A DNA stretch of 64,000 nt from NCBI RefSeq assembly GCF_004421005.1, contig NZ_CP038026.1:1426001-1490000 (forward strand). Reading direction: 5' to 3'. This DNA is from Pseudoduganella plicata (GTDB lineage Bacteria > Pseudomonadota > Gammaproteobacteria > Burkholderiales > Burkholderiaceae_D). The notes under the pieces were generated by a model. It was not told the DNA's origin. It saw only the letters and a list, made by a program, of their open reading frames with translations, and searched no databases. Within the stretch, counting starts at the first letter, position 1. Each line of letters opens with the position of its first letter. This document shows positions 8,590 through 17,178 of the stretch, piece by piece. A program made the translations under genes and the position numbers.

Positions 8590-9615
8590 TTATCTTGCTG
8601 GCAGCAGCACGCTTTGGTAGCCGTTCAGCTGCTTCGGATCGACCACGGGCCACCCTGCCGCGTCCCATTTGATGTCGAGGACTTTCAGCTTCTGCTGGTA
8701 CTGGTCGGCCGTCTCGTAGGCGTGGAGTACGAGCACGTCGCGGCCGTCGAAGGTGTAGGCGCCGTTATGACCCAGGCCCACCCAATCCTTGTCACCCTTG
8801 ATGACGAGCGAGCCGCCCCCCTTCGCCATGTCCTTTCCGTCCTTGTCGAGGTACGGTCCGGTGGCGTCGCGCGCGCGGCCGACGACGACGTGGTACGTGC
8901 TCTTCTCCTTCTGGCAGCACAGGCCCCACGACGCGAACAGGTAGTACCAGTCGCCCTTCCTGAAGATAAACGGCGCCTCGATCTCGGCCGGACCCGCCTC
9001 CTCGTCCGGCGTGAACGCGGGGCGTTCGCGTGCGGCGATGGTGCGCCACTGCTGCGGTTCCGCGGGGCGCGTCCAGTCGGCATTGAGCCTGACGAGCTTC
9101 AGGCCGCCCCAGAACGAGCCGAACGCCATCCAGCCGTTGCCGGCCTTGTCCTCGATGACGTTGGAGTCGATGGCATTCCATACATCGCGCCCCGGCACCG
9201 ACTGCAGCACTAGCCCCTTGTCTTCCCACTTGTAGTCGGGCGAGCGGGGATCGAGCGTCTTGTTGACGGTGACGCCGATGCCGGACGTGTTCTTGCCGAA
9301 GCCCGACACCGAGTAGTACAGGTAGTATTTGCCGTTGTGCCGCTGCACGTCGGGCGCCCAGATATGGCCGTCGAACGACGGTGCGGCCGTTTTCGCCCAC
9401 GCCGGCTCGCCCGCGAACACGCGCCCTTCCGGCGTCCACGACTTCATGTCGCGCGAGCTGTAGAACGTGATGCCGGGACCCGTGCTGAACACGTAGTACC
9501 GCTCGCCGTCCTTCGCCATCACCGGATCGTGCACCCCCACCTGCGCAGCGTGCGCCGCCTGCGTAACCGCCAGCGCCACGCAAGCGGCCGCCGCCATTGC
9601 CTTAAACCGTTTCAT
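8590..9615 (-). CDS. Secreted GH43 arabinan endo-1,5-alpha-L-arabinosidase-like
   Basis: A 341-residue GH43 enzyme with a signal peptide (cleavage after AHA, about residue 23). Catalytic positions: Asp30 in VHDPVMAK, Asp150 in NAIDSNVIED, Glu213 in EIEAPFIFRKGDWYYLF. The IWAPDVQRHNGKYYLYYS segment is typical of endo-arabinanase subfamilies (GH43_4 to 6). ATG 9615 is preferred because AGAGGAAC is just upstream; a TTG five codons earlier is also in frame but has no site. It starts 11 bp after the stop of a second, larger GH43 enzyme and is co-transcribed with it. Likely role: cutting the alpha-1,5-arabinan backbone or long arabino-oligosaccharides. Confidence 0.89.
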   Translation of the reverse strand: MKRFKAMAAAACVALAVTQAAHAAQVGVHDPVMAKDGERYYVFSTGPGITFYSSRDMKSWTPEGRVFAGEPAWAKTAAPSFDGHIWAPDVQRHNGKYYLYYSVSGFGKNTSGIGVTVNKTLDPRSPDYKWEDKGLVLQSVPGRDVWNAIDSNVIEDKAGNGWMAFGSFWGGLKLVRLNADWTRPAEPQQWRTIAARERPAFTPDEEAGPAEIEAPFIFRKGDWYYLFASWGLCCQKEKSTYHVVVGRARDATGPYLDKDGKDMAKGGGSLVIKGDKDWVGLGHNGAYTFDGRDVLVLHAYETADQYQQKLKVLDIKWDAAGWPVVDPKQLNGYQSVLLPAR

Positions 9616-9626
9616 GCTGTTCCTCT

Positions 9627-11168
9627 TCAATTGCCCGTCCGCGCGCCCCAGACCGACACGCCGTCGGCATTTTGCGCCGTGAACGTGACGGTGAACGCGT
9701 TTGCGTTACTGTTCCACTGGCGCGAAAGCACACCGCTGTAAGGTGCCGCGGTGCCGTCCAGCGCCAGGCTGACGCGGTTGTTGCCGCGGTACGACCAGCG
9801 GCCGCTGACGGCGCCGCTGATGCGGCCGTCCTTGCCCAGCCTGACGACCTGCGACTGCCGGATCGCCGCCGTGATGTCCTTGCCGTGGTTGATGTATTTG
9901 TACGTACCCGCCGCGATGGCGGCCGAAACGGCAGCCGGGTCTTCCTTGGCCTTGCCGGCCGGCGCGTGGCGGAACGGCGCCACCACGGGCCAGCCCTCGT
10001 CGTTGATGAACATCTCGTGCACGCGCACCTCGTGCATCTCGCCCGTATTCGGGAAGCGCGTATGGAACACGAGGAAGTGCTGCTTCGTGGCCGCGTCGTA
10101 GAACGCGCTGTTGTGGCCTGCCGAAACGTAGCCCAGCGGCGTGCCCGTCTCGCCCGCCGCCAGCGCGAACTGGTGGTTGCCAAGCAGTTTCTGGCCATGC
10201 GGCGCGATGCTGGCGTCGTCGAACAGCGGCCTGGTGGGGTCGGATTTGACGGTTGCCATATCCGTGCCCTTGCCGTCCACGTACGGGCCATCCGGATAGC
10301 GCGAGCGGGCCACGCGCATATTGTAGGCACCGTTGGCATCGAGCCCGCCGAACGACGTAAACAGGTAGTAGAACTTCGACTCCGGGCTGTACAGCACGTA
10401 CGCGCCTTCGATGCGGGAGTGGTTCCCGCCCATCAGGTGCTTGCCATAGCCCTGCCCAGGCAGCGGCATGCCGGTCGCCTTGTCCAGCTGGAGGATAAAG
10501 ATGCCGCCCGAGTACGAGCCATAGATCATCCACAGCTTGCCGGCAGCGTCGCGGAAGACGTTCGGATCGACCACGTTCGGGTGCCGCGTCGCGTCGTAGA
10601 CCGTGCCGTCGGGACTGACCTCGCCCCACATGCCGGACTTCAGGATAATCCCCTTGTTGACGTACGGCCCTTCGATATGGTCGGCCACGGCGATGCCCAG
10701 CGCGGAGCGCGGCGAATCGCCCCTGCACGCGTTGTAGTACATGTAATATTTGCCGTCGTCCATGCGGATCACGTCCGGCGCCCACAGCGTCGACGTCTGC
10801 GCCCACGCGAACGTCTCGGCCAGCTGGTTCGCCACGTCCGGGATCAGCGGATTGGCGGGGTTGACGCCGTCCGCGATCTTCGTCCAGTGCATCAGGTCCG
10901 GCGTTTTCGCCGCTGCCAGGTGCGAGCCGAAGACGTAATACCGGCCGTTCGCCCGGATCACGGACGGGTCGTGCACGGAAGTCTCGGTGAACGACGCGCG
11001 CGAACGCGCCACCGCTTCCTGCGTCGCGCCGCCGCTTGTCACGGCGCTGGTCATCGCGCTCGTCGCCGTGCCTGTCGTTGCGCCCGTGTCGCCGTCGCTG
11101 CCGCCGCAACCGGCGAGCGACAGCACGCCGGCGGCCACCAGGGCCGTCGTCATCATCGATGTGCGCAT
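9627..11168 (-). CDS. GH43 arabinanase-like lipoprotein with C-terminal beta domain
   Basis: A 513-residue lipoprotein: the lipobox LSLAGC ends at Cys21, followed by a Ser/Thr/Gly-rich linker to about residue 58. The GH43 domain (about 60-400) carries Asp67 in SVHDPSVIRANG, Asp201 in VVDPNVFRDAAG and Glu254 in SRIEGAYVLYSPES. The last 100 residues (GTYKYINHGKDITAAIRQSQ onward) match the small beta-barrel domain found at the C-terminus of two-domain endo-arabinanases such as Bacillus AbnB/Abn2. It starts 3 bp after the GH51 stop, with GGAG inside the end of the GH51 gene. Anchored at the cell envelope, it should act first on branched or linear arabinan. Confidence 0.9.
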   Translation of the reverse strand: MRTSMMTTALVAAGVLSLAGCGGSDGDTGATTGTATSAMTSAVTSGGATQEAVARSRASFTETSVHDPSVIRANGRYYVFGSHLAAAKTPDLMHWTKIADGVNPANPLIPDVANQLAETFAWAQTSTLWAPDVIRMDDGKYYMYYNACRGDSPRSALGIAVADHIEGPYVNKGIILKSGMWGEVSPDGTVYDATRHPNVVDPNVFRDAAGKLWMIYGSYSGGIFILQLDKATGMPLPGQGYGKHLMGGNHSRIEGAYVLYSPESKFYYLFTSFGGLDANGAYNMRVARSRYPDGPYVDGKGTDMATVKSDPTRPLFDDASIAPHGQKLLGNHQFALAAGETGTPLGYVSAGHNSAFYDAATKQHFLVFHTRFPNTGEMHEVRVHEMFINDEGWPVVAPFRHAPAGKAKEDPAAVSAAIAAGTYKYINHGKDITAAIRQSQVVRLGKDGRISGAVSGRWSYRGNNRVSLALDGTAAPYSGVLSRQWNSNANAFTVTFTAQNADGVSVWGARTGN

Positions 11169-11171
11169 GGC

Positions 11172-12707
11172 TTACTCCACGGAGGTGACGATGACGGACT
11201 TCGCCGGCAGCTGGACCGTCAGCTTGCCTCCGCTGGCCTGGGCCGAGAACGGCGCCGGCTTGACGGCATCCGGCGCCTCGAACGTATTGTGCGCGTCCAT
11301 CGCCGCCGCCGTCAGGATCTGGCCGGCAGCCTTCCCGGTGCGTGCTCCGGACACATTCACCGTCACGTCGACCGCCTTGTTCGGATTCGTATTCACCAGC
11401 GCCAGATACACCTTGCCGTCCTTGCCGCGTGCGGCCGACGCGCTGACCTGCGGCACCGTCACGTTGCCCACGCTGTACTTGCCGTTGTTCTTGATGGCCA
11501 CCGGCAGCGACGTCGCGTCCTGGAACGGCACGTACATGCGGAAGGCGTGGTACGTCGGCGTCAGGATCATGCGGTTCTTGTCCGTCAGGATCATCGCCTG
11601 CAGCACGTTGACCATCTGCGCGATGTTGGTCATGCGCACCCGGTCCGCATGGGCGTGGAAGATATTGAAGTTCAGCGCCGCGACGACGGCGTCGCGCAGG
11701 CTGTTCTGCTGGTACAGGAAGCCGGCGTTCGTGCCCGGTTCCACGTCGTACCAGGTGCCCCATTCGTCGACGAACAAGCCCACCTTCTTCTGGGGATCGT
11801 TCTTGTCCATCAGCGCCGTGTTCTTGCGGATCAGGCCATCCATCGCCAGCGTGTTCTTCATCGTGCTGGCCCACTGGTCTTCCTTGAAGCCGGTGGCCGC
11901 GCCCTTCACTTCCCACTTGCCCGTCGGGATCGTGTAGTAGTGGAAGCTGATGCCGTCGATATTCTGCTTGATCTCCTTTGTGAGCACGTCGGACCAGCGG
12001 ATGTCGTTGTCATGGCCGCCGCTGGCGATGAACTTCGGCTTGGCATTCGGCGGCGTGCGCACGAAGGCGGCCGCATTCCGGTACAGGTTCGCGTAATGTT
12101 CCGGCGTCATGTTGCCGCCGCAGCCCCAGGCCTCGTTACCGATGGCGAAATAGTCCAGCTTCCACGGTTTGTCGCGGCCGTTCTTGCGGCGCAGTTCCGC
12201 CAGGGTCGACTTGGAATCGGACGTCATGTACTCGACCCATTCCGACATTTCCTGCACCGAGCCTGTTCCCAGATTGCCATTGACGTAGACTTCCGCGCCC
12301 AGCAGCTCGGCCAGGTCGAAGAATTCATGCGTGCCGACGGCGTTGTTCTCTTCCACGCCGCCCCAGTTGGTATTGACCTTGACGGGGCGCTTGTCACGCG
12401 GGCCGACGCCGTCCTTCCAGTGATACTCGTCGGCGAAGCAGCCGCCCGGCCAGCGCACCAGGGGGACGTGCAGTTCCTTGAGCGCGCCGATCACGTCGTT
12501 GCGCCAGCCCTTCGTGTTGGGGATCTTCGATTCCGGTCCCACCCACATGCCTTCGTAGATGCCGGTGCCCAGGTGCTCGGCAAACTGGCCGTAGATGTTC
12601 TTGTTGATGACGGGACCGGCCTTGGCGGCGTCAATGGTCACCGATACCTGGGCGAACGCGGTGCCGCAGGCGGCCAGGCTAAGGGCGAGGATCGTACGTT
12701 TCAACAT
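11172..12707 (-). CDS. Secreted GH51 alpha-L-arabinofuranosidase
   Basis: A 511-residue retaining glycosidase with signal peptide (cleavage near GTAFA-Q, residue 19). The (beta/alpha)8 domain carries acid/base Glu192 in AIGNEAWGCGG and nucleophile Glu315 in LFVDEWGTWYD; the C-terminal jelly-roll ends the protein. The start has an excellent AAGGAGA site. Most bacterial GH51 enzymes are cytoplasmic; this one has a clear export signal, so it probably works in the periplasm on oligosaccharides released by the GH43 arabinanases. It lies between GH97 (31 bp upstream) and the GH43 lipoprotein (3 bp downstream) in one operon. Confidence 0.94.
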   Translation of the reverse strand: MLKRTILALSLAACGTAFAQVSVTIDAAKAGPVINKNIYGQFAEHLGTGIYEGMWVGPESKIPNTKGWRNDVIGALKELHVPLVRWPGGCFADEYHWKDGVGPRDKRPVKVNTNWGGVEENNAVGTHEFFDLAELLGAEVYVNGNLGTGSVQEMSEWVEYMTSDSKSTLAELRRKNGRDKPWKLDYFAIGNEAWGCGGNMTPEHYANLYRNAAAFVRTPPNAKPKFIASGGHDNDIRWSDVLTKEIKQNIDGISFHYYTIPTGKWEVKGAATGFKEDQWASTMKNTLAMDGLIRKNTALMDKNDPQKKVGLFVDEWGTWYDVEPGTNAGFLYQQNSLRDAVVAALNFNIFHAHADRVRMTNIAQMVNVLQAMILTDKNRMILTPTYHAFRMYVPFQDATSLPVAIKNNGKYSVGNVTVPQVSASAARGKDGKVYLALVNTNPNKAVDVTVNVSGARTGKAAGQILTAAAMDAHNTFEAPDAVKPAPFSAQASGGKLTVQLPAKSVIVTSVE

Positions 12708-12738
12708 TTCTTGTCTCCTTGGTTTTATAGGTTTTTAC

Positions 12739-14652
12739 TTATTTGAATACTGCGACGAAGCCGCCTTTCGGCTTGACCACGATGCCCGTCGTCCTGCCGG
12801 CACGGATCGGCGCGTCGGCAAACGTCCGCTCGCTCGCGCCGTCCGTGACGATCCGGCCCGCCTTGCCGATAAACCGGAGGTCCATCGTCAGCGCCTGGTC
12901 ACGGTCGGTCGCATTGATACCCGCGACATACCATGCGTCGCCGGCCCGGCGAGCGATCACGGCATACTTGCCCGGTTCGCCCGCCAGGAATCGGCTGTCG
13001 TCCCAGCTGCGCGGCAGCTCCCGCAGCAGCGCCTTGACGTACTCCGGCGCGGTCGCCATCCCCTGCGGGATCTCGGCGAAGTGCTGGATGCCGGAAACGA
13101 ACAGCACGGATTCGGCCAGCTCGAAGCCGTTGCGCGTGGTGCGCCTAATTTTCGGGATGTCGCCGAACGCCAGCGGCGTGAAGTCCATCGGGTCGAACAG
13201 GTTGCGCGTGAACGGCAGCATCGCCGCATGCGGGGCAATCGCATCCTGGTCTTCCTGGGTAAACGTGGTGAACTCGAAACCGCGCACGGCTTCCGCCGTC
13301 AGCAGGTTCGGCCACGTGCGCGACCAGCCGCGCGGCAGGGTCGCGCCGTGGAAGTTCACCAGCAGTTGCGCGTCATACGCATCCTTCAGGATCTCGGTGT
13401 AGTAGCGGATCATCGACTGGCCGTCGCCGCCGAAGAAGTCCACCTTGATGCCCTTGACGCCCATCTCGCGCAGCCGCTTGAATTCGGCCACGCGGCTCCC
13501 GTGCGTCAGCATGCGGTCGCGCGGCGTCATGTCGGTGTCGTTCCAGCTGCCTGCCGAGTTGTACCAGGCGAGGATGCCGATGTTCTTCGTGGCCGCGTAC
13601 GTCGCCAGTTCCTTCAGGCGGTCGTAGCCGATCTTCCTGTCCCAGTAAGCGTCAACCAGCGTGTAGTCCCAGTGCATGTCCGCTGCGTAGTCGATGAACT
13701 GCTTCTGTGTCTCGAAGTTGGTGTAGTCGTCCTTCAGGATGGCCCAGCTCCAGGACGAGTGACCCGGCTTGACCCAGTCGGGTACCGGCCCGGGCGCCGG
13801 CAGCGCCAGGTCGGTACCCAGCGTCGAGTTGACGACGGTCGCCAGCGAGCCGATGGCCAGCACGCGCCATGGCGTCGTCAGGCTGCCCTGAGCGCTGGGC
13901 AGCAGTGCGCCATTGGGATACGTCTCCTCTTTTGCAGGGCCGGCGATGCGATACACGCCACCCGGCGACGCGGTCGCCAGGCGCGACGCGTGAAAATCGC
14001 CGTCCATGCCCGCCTCCGTCATGGCGATCCACGTGTCGCCGGTGCGGAACAGCGCCGGAAACACCCAGCCCGCGCCCAACGGGGCCGGCGTGCCGACGGG
14101 GATGCCCATGCGATAGTGTTCTTCGTAGGACGGATTGGTGCGCTGGTAGCCAGTCTTCGCCACGGACATCGGCTGCAGCCACGCCTTCGATCCGGCCGGC
14201 AGCGCAAAACCGGTTGCCTCGTCCCGGAACGCCAGCCTGCCGCCCGTGGCCTTGTAGCGAAATGCGACGCCGTCGTTCGAAACGCGGAACGTAACGTCCA
14301 GCGCGGCCTTCTTCGGGTTCGTGTAATGCCAGGTGCGCTCGTTGGCGGCATAGCTGACATGACGACGCTTGCCTCCGGCCAGTTCGTACTTGTCGCTGAC
14401 AGGTTGCACGGCGGTTGCACCGGCTGGCTTCAGGTTCGCGGACAGGTCGACGCCGTCGAACGTCAGCCCGAGCGCCGAGTCGCCCAGTACGGGCTGGCCG
14501 GCTCGGCTGATGCGGTAGGTGATGGTGCCGTTGGCGCCGGCGTTAACCGTGACGGCAAGCTTGCCATCAGGGCTGCTGACGGTATCGCTTTGCGCGCAGG
14601 CGATCGGTGCGACGACGCAGGCGGCCACGCCGAGAATGCGGGTCAGGGTCAT
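12739..14652 (-). CDS. GH97 retaining glycosidase (alpha-galactosidase or arabinopyranosidase type)
   Basis: A 637-residue secreted protein: signal peptide MTLTRILGVAACVVAPIACA, N-terminal GH97 beta-super-sandwich (about 25-280), catalytic barrel (about 290-550) and C-terminal beta domain. Asp405 in GIKVDFFGGDGQ marks the retaining branch of the family (inverting members such as SusB use Glu elsewhere), and Glu454 in LLTAEAVRGFE is the likely acid/base. Retaining GH97 members known to me are alpha-galactosidases or beta-L-arabinopyranosidases. The latter would suit this locus. ATG 14652 lacks an obvious Shine-Dalgarno; a TTG at 14679 is an alternative. A 155-bp gap with a strong hairpin separates it from the dehydrogenase gene upstream. 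Confidence 0.88.
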   Translation of the reverse strand: MTLTRILGVAACVVAPIACAQSDTVSSPDGKLAVTVNAGANGTITYRISRAGQPVLGDSALGLTFDGVDLSANLKPAGATAVQPVSDKYELAGGKRRHVSYAANERTWHYTNPKKAALDVTFRVSNDGVAFRYKATGGRLAFRDEATGFALPAGSKAWLQPMSVAKTGYQRTNPSYEEHYRMGIPVGTPAPLGAGWVFPALFRTGDTWIAMTEAGMDGDFHASRLATASPGGVYRIAGPAKEETYPNGALLPSAQGSLTTPWRVLAIGSLATVVNSTLGTDLALPAPGPVPDWVKPGHSSWSWAILKDDYTNFETQKQFIDYAADMHWDYTLVDAYWDRKIGYDRLKELATYAATKNIGILAWYNSAGSWNDTDMTPRDRMLTHGSRVAEFKRLREMGVKGIKVDFFGGDGQSMIRYYTEILKDAYDAQLLVNFHGATLPRGWSRTWPNLLTAEAVRGFEFTTFTQEDQDAIAPHAAMLPFTRNLFDPMDFTPLAFGDIPKIRRTTRNGFELAESVLFVSGIQHFAEIPQGMATAPEYVKALLRELPRSWDDSRFLAGEPGKYAVIARRAGDAWYVAGINATDRDQALTMDLRFIGKAGRIVTDGASERTFADAPIRAGRTTGIVVKPKGGFVAVFK

Positions 14653-14715
14653 AGTCGTAACGGTGAAAGCGCCGCCCAAGGCGGGCGGCGTACAGCGAAC
14701 GGAAACTACGGCTGC

Positions 14716-14760
14716 GCCCGAGTCCCACCGCAGTGCCTGGCACCGCGATGGGACTCGGGC
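14716..14760. repeat. Long hairpin between dehydrogenase and GH97 genes
   Basis: Two 22-base arms (14716-14737 and 14739-14760) with two mismatches fold on a single central base; the outer GCCCGAGTCCCA/TGGGACTCGGGC is perfect. There is no T-run after either side, so it is not a classical terminator. Placed 64 bp before the GH97 start, it may stabilise mRNA ends, attenuate expression, or be a dispersed palindrome. Confidence 0.75.
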
Positions 14761-14764
14761 TGAA

Positions 14765-14795
14765 CTGGACGCCAGCTGAGCTAGACGCCAGCTGA
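14765..14795. repeat. Short tandem direct repeat
   Basis: Two 15-base units, CTGGACGCCAGCTGA and CTAGACGCCAGCTGA, repeat with a 16-base period next to the hairpin, just after the dehydrogenase stop codon. GCCAGCTGA is itself partly palindromic. Its role is unknown. Confidence 0.7.
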
Positions 14796-14806
14796 ACTGC
14801 CAACGC

Positions 14807-15574
14807 TTACACCCAGCCCGCGTCCACGATGAATTCCTGGCCCGTGCACATGGCGCTGTCGTCCGCGCCCAGGAACAGGATCATCGACGCCACGTGTTCC
14901 GGCATCAGCTTGCCCGGCAGGCATTGCGCCCGCTTGATTTCCGCTTCGGCGGCATCGTCGACCCACAGGTCGATCTGCCGCTGCGTCATGACCCAGCCCG
15001 GCGTGACCGTGTTGACACGGATACCGTACGGGCCGAAATCGCGAGCCAGGCAGCGCGTCAGGCCGATCACGGCCGCCTTGGTGGTGCCATAGACGGGATA
15101 GCCGCCGTTCTTGGCATGCCACGACATCGAGCTGATATTGATGATGGAACCGCCGCCCTTCTTCTTCATCCCTTCCAGCACCGACTGGCAGGTAAAGAAC
15201 ATCGGGCGCTGGTTGATGGCAATGCGCTCGTTCCAGTATTCCAGCGTCACCTCTTCCGGCTTGTGGCGCTGGTCGTTGGCGGCGTTGTTGACGAGGATGT
15301 CGAAGTCGCCGATCTGCGCCGCCAGCTCCGCCATCGTTTTCTGCAGCGCCGGGATGTCGGTGATGTCGCAATAGCGGTAGACGGGTGCCGGATGGCCGGC
15401 GGCCTTCAGGCGCTCGACCAGCGCCAGGCTGGCCTCCTGCGCGATATCGACGAACGCCACCAGCGCGCCCTGCTCCGCATAAGTGGCGACGATGCTTTCA
15501 CCGATGCCGGTGCCGCCGCCCGTGACGAATACGCGCTTGCCGCGCAGGCTGCCGAACTTGGCCAACTCTGTCAT
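14807..15574 (-). CDS. SDR-family sugar 1-dehydrogenase (probable L-arabinose 1-dehydrogenase)
   Basis: A 255-residue classical short-chain dehydrogenase: cofactor loop TGGGTGIG (18-25), Asp43 after the second strand (FVDIA), NNAAN (about 96-100), and catalytic Ser149, Tyr162 and Lys166 (YGTTK). It ends with the usual C-terminal TGQEFIVDAGWV. ATG 15574 has GGGAGA upstream. It follows the semialdehyde dehydrogenase by 32 bp in the operon that encodes the rest of the oxidative pentose route, so it most likely oxidises L-arabinose to arabinono-lactone. Caulobacter D-xylose dehydrogenase belongs to the same superfamily; xylose or galactose remain possible substrates. Confidence 0.83.
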   Translation of the reverse strand: MTELAKFGSLRGKRVFVTGGGTGIGESIVATYAEQGALVAFVDIAQEASLALVERLKAAGHPAPVYRYCDITDIPALQKTMAELAAQIGDFDILVNNAANDQRHKPEEVTLEYWNERIAINQRPMFFTCQSVLEGMKKKGGGSIINISSMSWHAKNGGYPVYGTTKAAVIGLTRCLARDFGPYGIRVNTVTPGWVMTQRQIDLWVDDAAEAEIKRAQCLPGKLMPEHVASMILFLGADDSAMCTGQEFIVDAGWV

Positions 15575-15606
15575 TGATGTCTCCCTTTGATCTTCTATTT
15601 TACTGT

Positions 15607-17178
15607 TCACGCCTTGCCCAGCACACCGTCGGTACGGCGCCAGATGCCTTGCGGGTTACCGTCGCGCAGCGCCTCGGGCAGCAGTGCCTGCGGCAGGTTC
15701 TGGTAGCACACCGGGCGCAGGAAGCGCCCGATCGCCGCCGTGCCCACCGACGTGCTGCGGCCATCGGCCGTGGCCGGGAACGGACCGCCGTGCACCATCG
15801 CCGTGGACACTTCCACACCCGTCGGGAAGCCGTTGGCCAGGATGCGGCCGACCTTGCGCTCCAGCGACGGCAGCAGCTCGCGTGCCGCATCGATATCGCT
15901 GTCTTCCAGCTGCAGCGTCGCGGTCAGCTGGCCTTCCAGGCGTTCCGTCACGGCGCGCATTTCGGCCACGTCCTTGCAAGCGACCAGCAGCGACGCGGGA
16001 CCGAACACTTCGCCGTGCAGCGCATGCTCGGCCAGGAACGACTCCGCGGTCGTGGCGAACAGCGCGGGCGCGCCGCGGCCTTCTTCCTGCTCGGCCAGGG
16101 CCAGCGTCTTGACGCAGTCCTGGGCGGCCAGCGTCTGCACGCCGTCCTGGTAGCTGCCGGCGATGCCGGGCGTGAGCATCGGCGCGGCCGGCACGTTCTG
16201 CAGCGCGGCGGCGGCCGTTTTCGCGAACGCGTCAAATTCCGGGCCGGCGATGCCCAGCACGAGGCCGGGGTTGGTGCAGAACTGGCCGACACCCATCGTC
16301 AGCGACTGGGCAAAGCCCTGGGCGATCTGCTCGCCGCGCGCCGCCATGGCGCCCGGCAGCAGGAACACAGGATTGATGCTGCTCATTTCCGCATACACGG
16401 GAATCGGCTGCGGCCGCGCGGCCGCCACGGCCATCAGCGCCGTACCGCCGCCACGCGAACCCGTGAAGCCGACGGCCTGGATGGCGGGATGCGCGACGAG
16501 GCCCTGGCCGATATGGCGGCCCGTGCCCGTCAGCAGCGCGAATACGCCGGCCGGCAGCTTGCACAGTTCCACGGCCTTGATGACGGCACGCGCCACCAGC
16601 TCGGAGGTGCCGGGGTGGGCGGAATGCGCCTTCAGCACGACGGGGCAGCCGGCCGCGAAGGCCGATGCCGTGTCGCCGCCGGCAACGGAAAACGCCAGCG
16701 GGAAGTTCGACGCCGCGAACACGGCAACGGGTCCGAGCCCGATCATGCGCAGACGCAGATCCGGACGCGGTGGCGTACGTTCCGGCAGCGGGCTGTCGAT
16801 ACGCACGTCGGCCCACGAGCCTTCGCGCAGCATCTCCGCGAACAGCCGCAGCTGGTTGACGGTACGCCCACGCTCGCCCTCCAGGCGCACGCGCGGCAGG
16901 CCCGATTCAGCCATGGCGCGCACGATCAGTTCATCGCCAATGGCCATGATCTGCTCGCCCACCGTTTCCAGGAAGCGCGCACGCTCCTCGTTGGACGTGG
17001 CCCGGAAGGTGTCGAACGCGGCGGCCGCCAGCTGGCAGGCCTGGTCGATCTGGGCTTCGTCGACGGCATAAAATGCCGGTTCCAGTTCCTCGCGCTTGCT
17101 CGGATCGAAGGCCTTGAAGTGCTTGCCCGTACCACGGACGGCGACGCCGCCGATCAGTGCTTCACCAGTGATGCTCAT
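15607..17178 (-). CDS. Alpha-ketoglutarate semialdehyde (2,5-dioxovalerate) dehydrogenase
   Basis: A 523-residue NAD(P)-dependent aldehyde dehydrogenase of the KGSADH subfamily, longer than ordinary ALDHs and without the usual N-terminal motif. Asn158 (AASNFP), Glu264 (VYAEMSSINPVF) and catalytic Cys301 (VGQFCTNPG) are visible; the EMSSINPVF and GQFCTNPGL wording is characteristic of this subfamily. It performs the last step of the non-phosphorylative pentose pathway, giving 2-oxoglutarate. Its ATG overlaps the stop of the preceding FAH-family gene (ATGA), so it should be translationally coupled to that gene, which here carries a frameshift. Confidence 0.92.
   Translation of the reverse strand: MSITGEALIGGVAVRGTGKHFKAFDPSKREELEPAFYAVDEAQIDQACQLAAAAFDTFRATSNEERARFLETVGEQIMAIGDELIVRAMAESGLPRVRLEGERGRTVNQLRLFAEMLREGSWADVRIDSPLPERTPPRPDLRLRMIGLGPVAVFAASNFPLAFSVAGGDTASAFAAGCPVVLKAHSAHPGTSELVARAVIKAVELCKLPAGVFALLTGTGRHIGQGLVAHPAIQAVGFTGSRGGGTALMAVAAARPQPIPVYAEMSSINPVFLLPGAMAARGEQIAQGFAQSLTMGVGQFCTNPGLVLGIAGPEFDAFAKTAAAALQNVPAAPMLTPGIAGSYQDGVQTLAAQDCVKTLALAEQEEGRGAPALFATTAESFLAEHALHGEVFGPASLLVACKDVAEMRAVTERLEGQLTATLQLEDSDIDAARELLPSLERKVGRILANGFPTGVEVSTAMVHGGPFPATADGRSTSVGTAAIGRFLRPVCYQNLPQALLPEALRDGNPQGIWRRTDGVLGKA

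Noticed and set aside
9672..12746. A 1024-codon open frame on the plus strand opposite the GH43/GH51 genes
   Set aside because: Antisense of well-supported glycosidase genes; its Arg/His/Val-rich, low-complexity translation is the usual by-product of GC-rich third positions.
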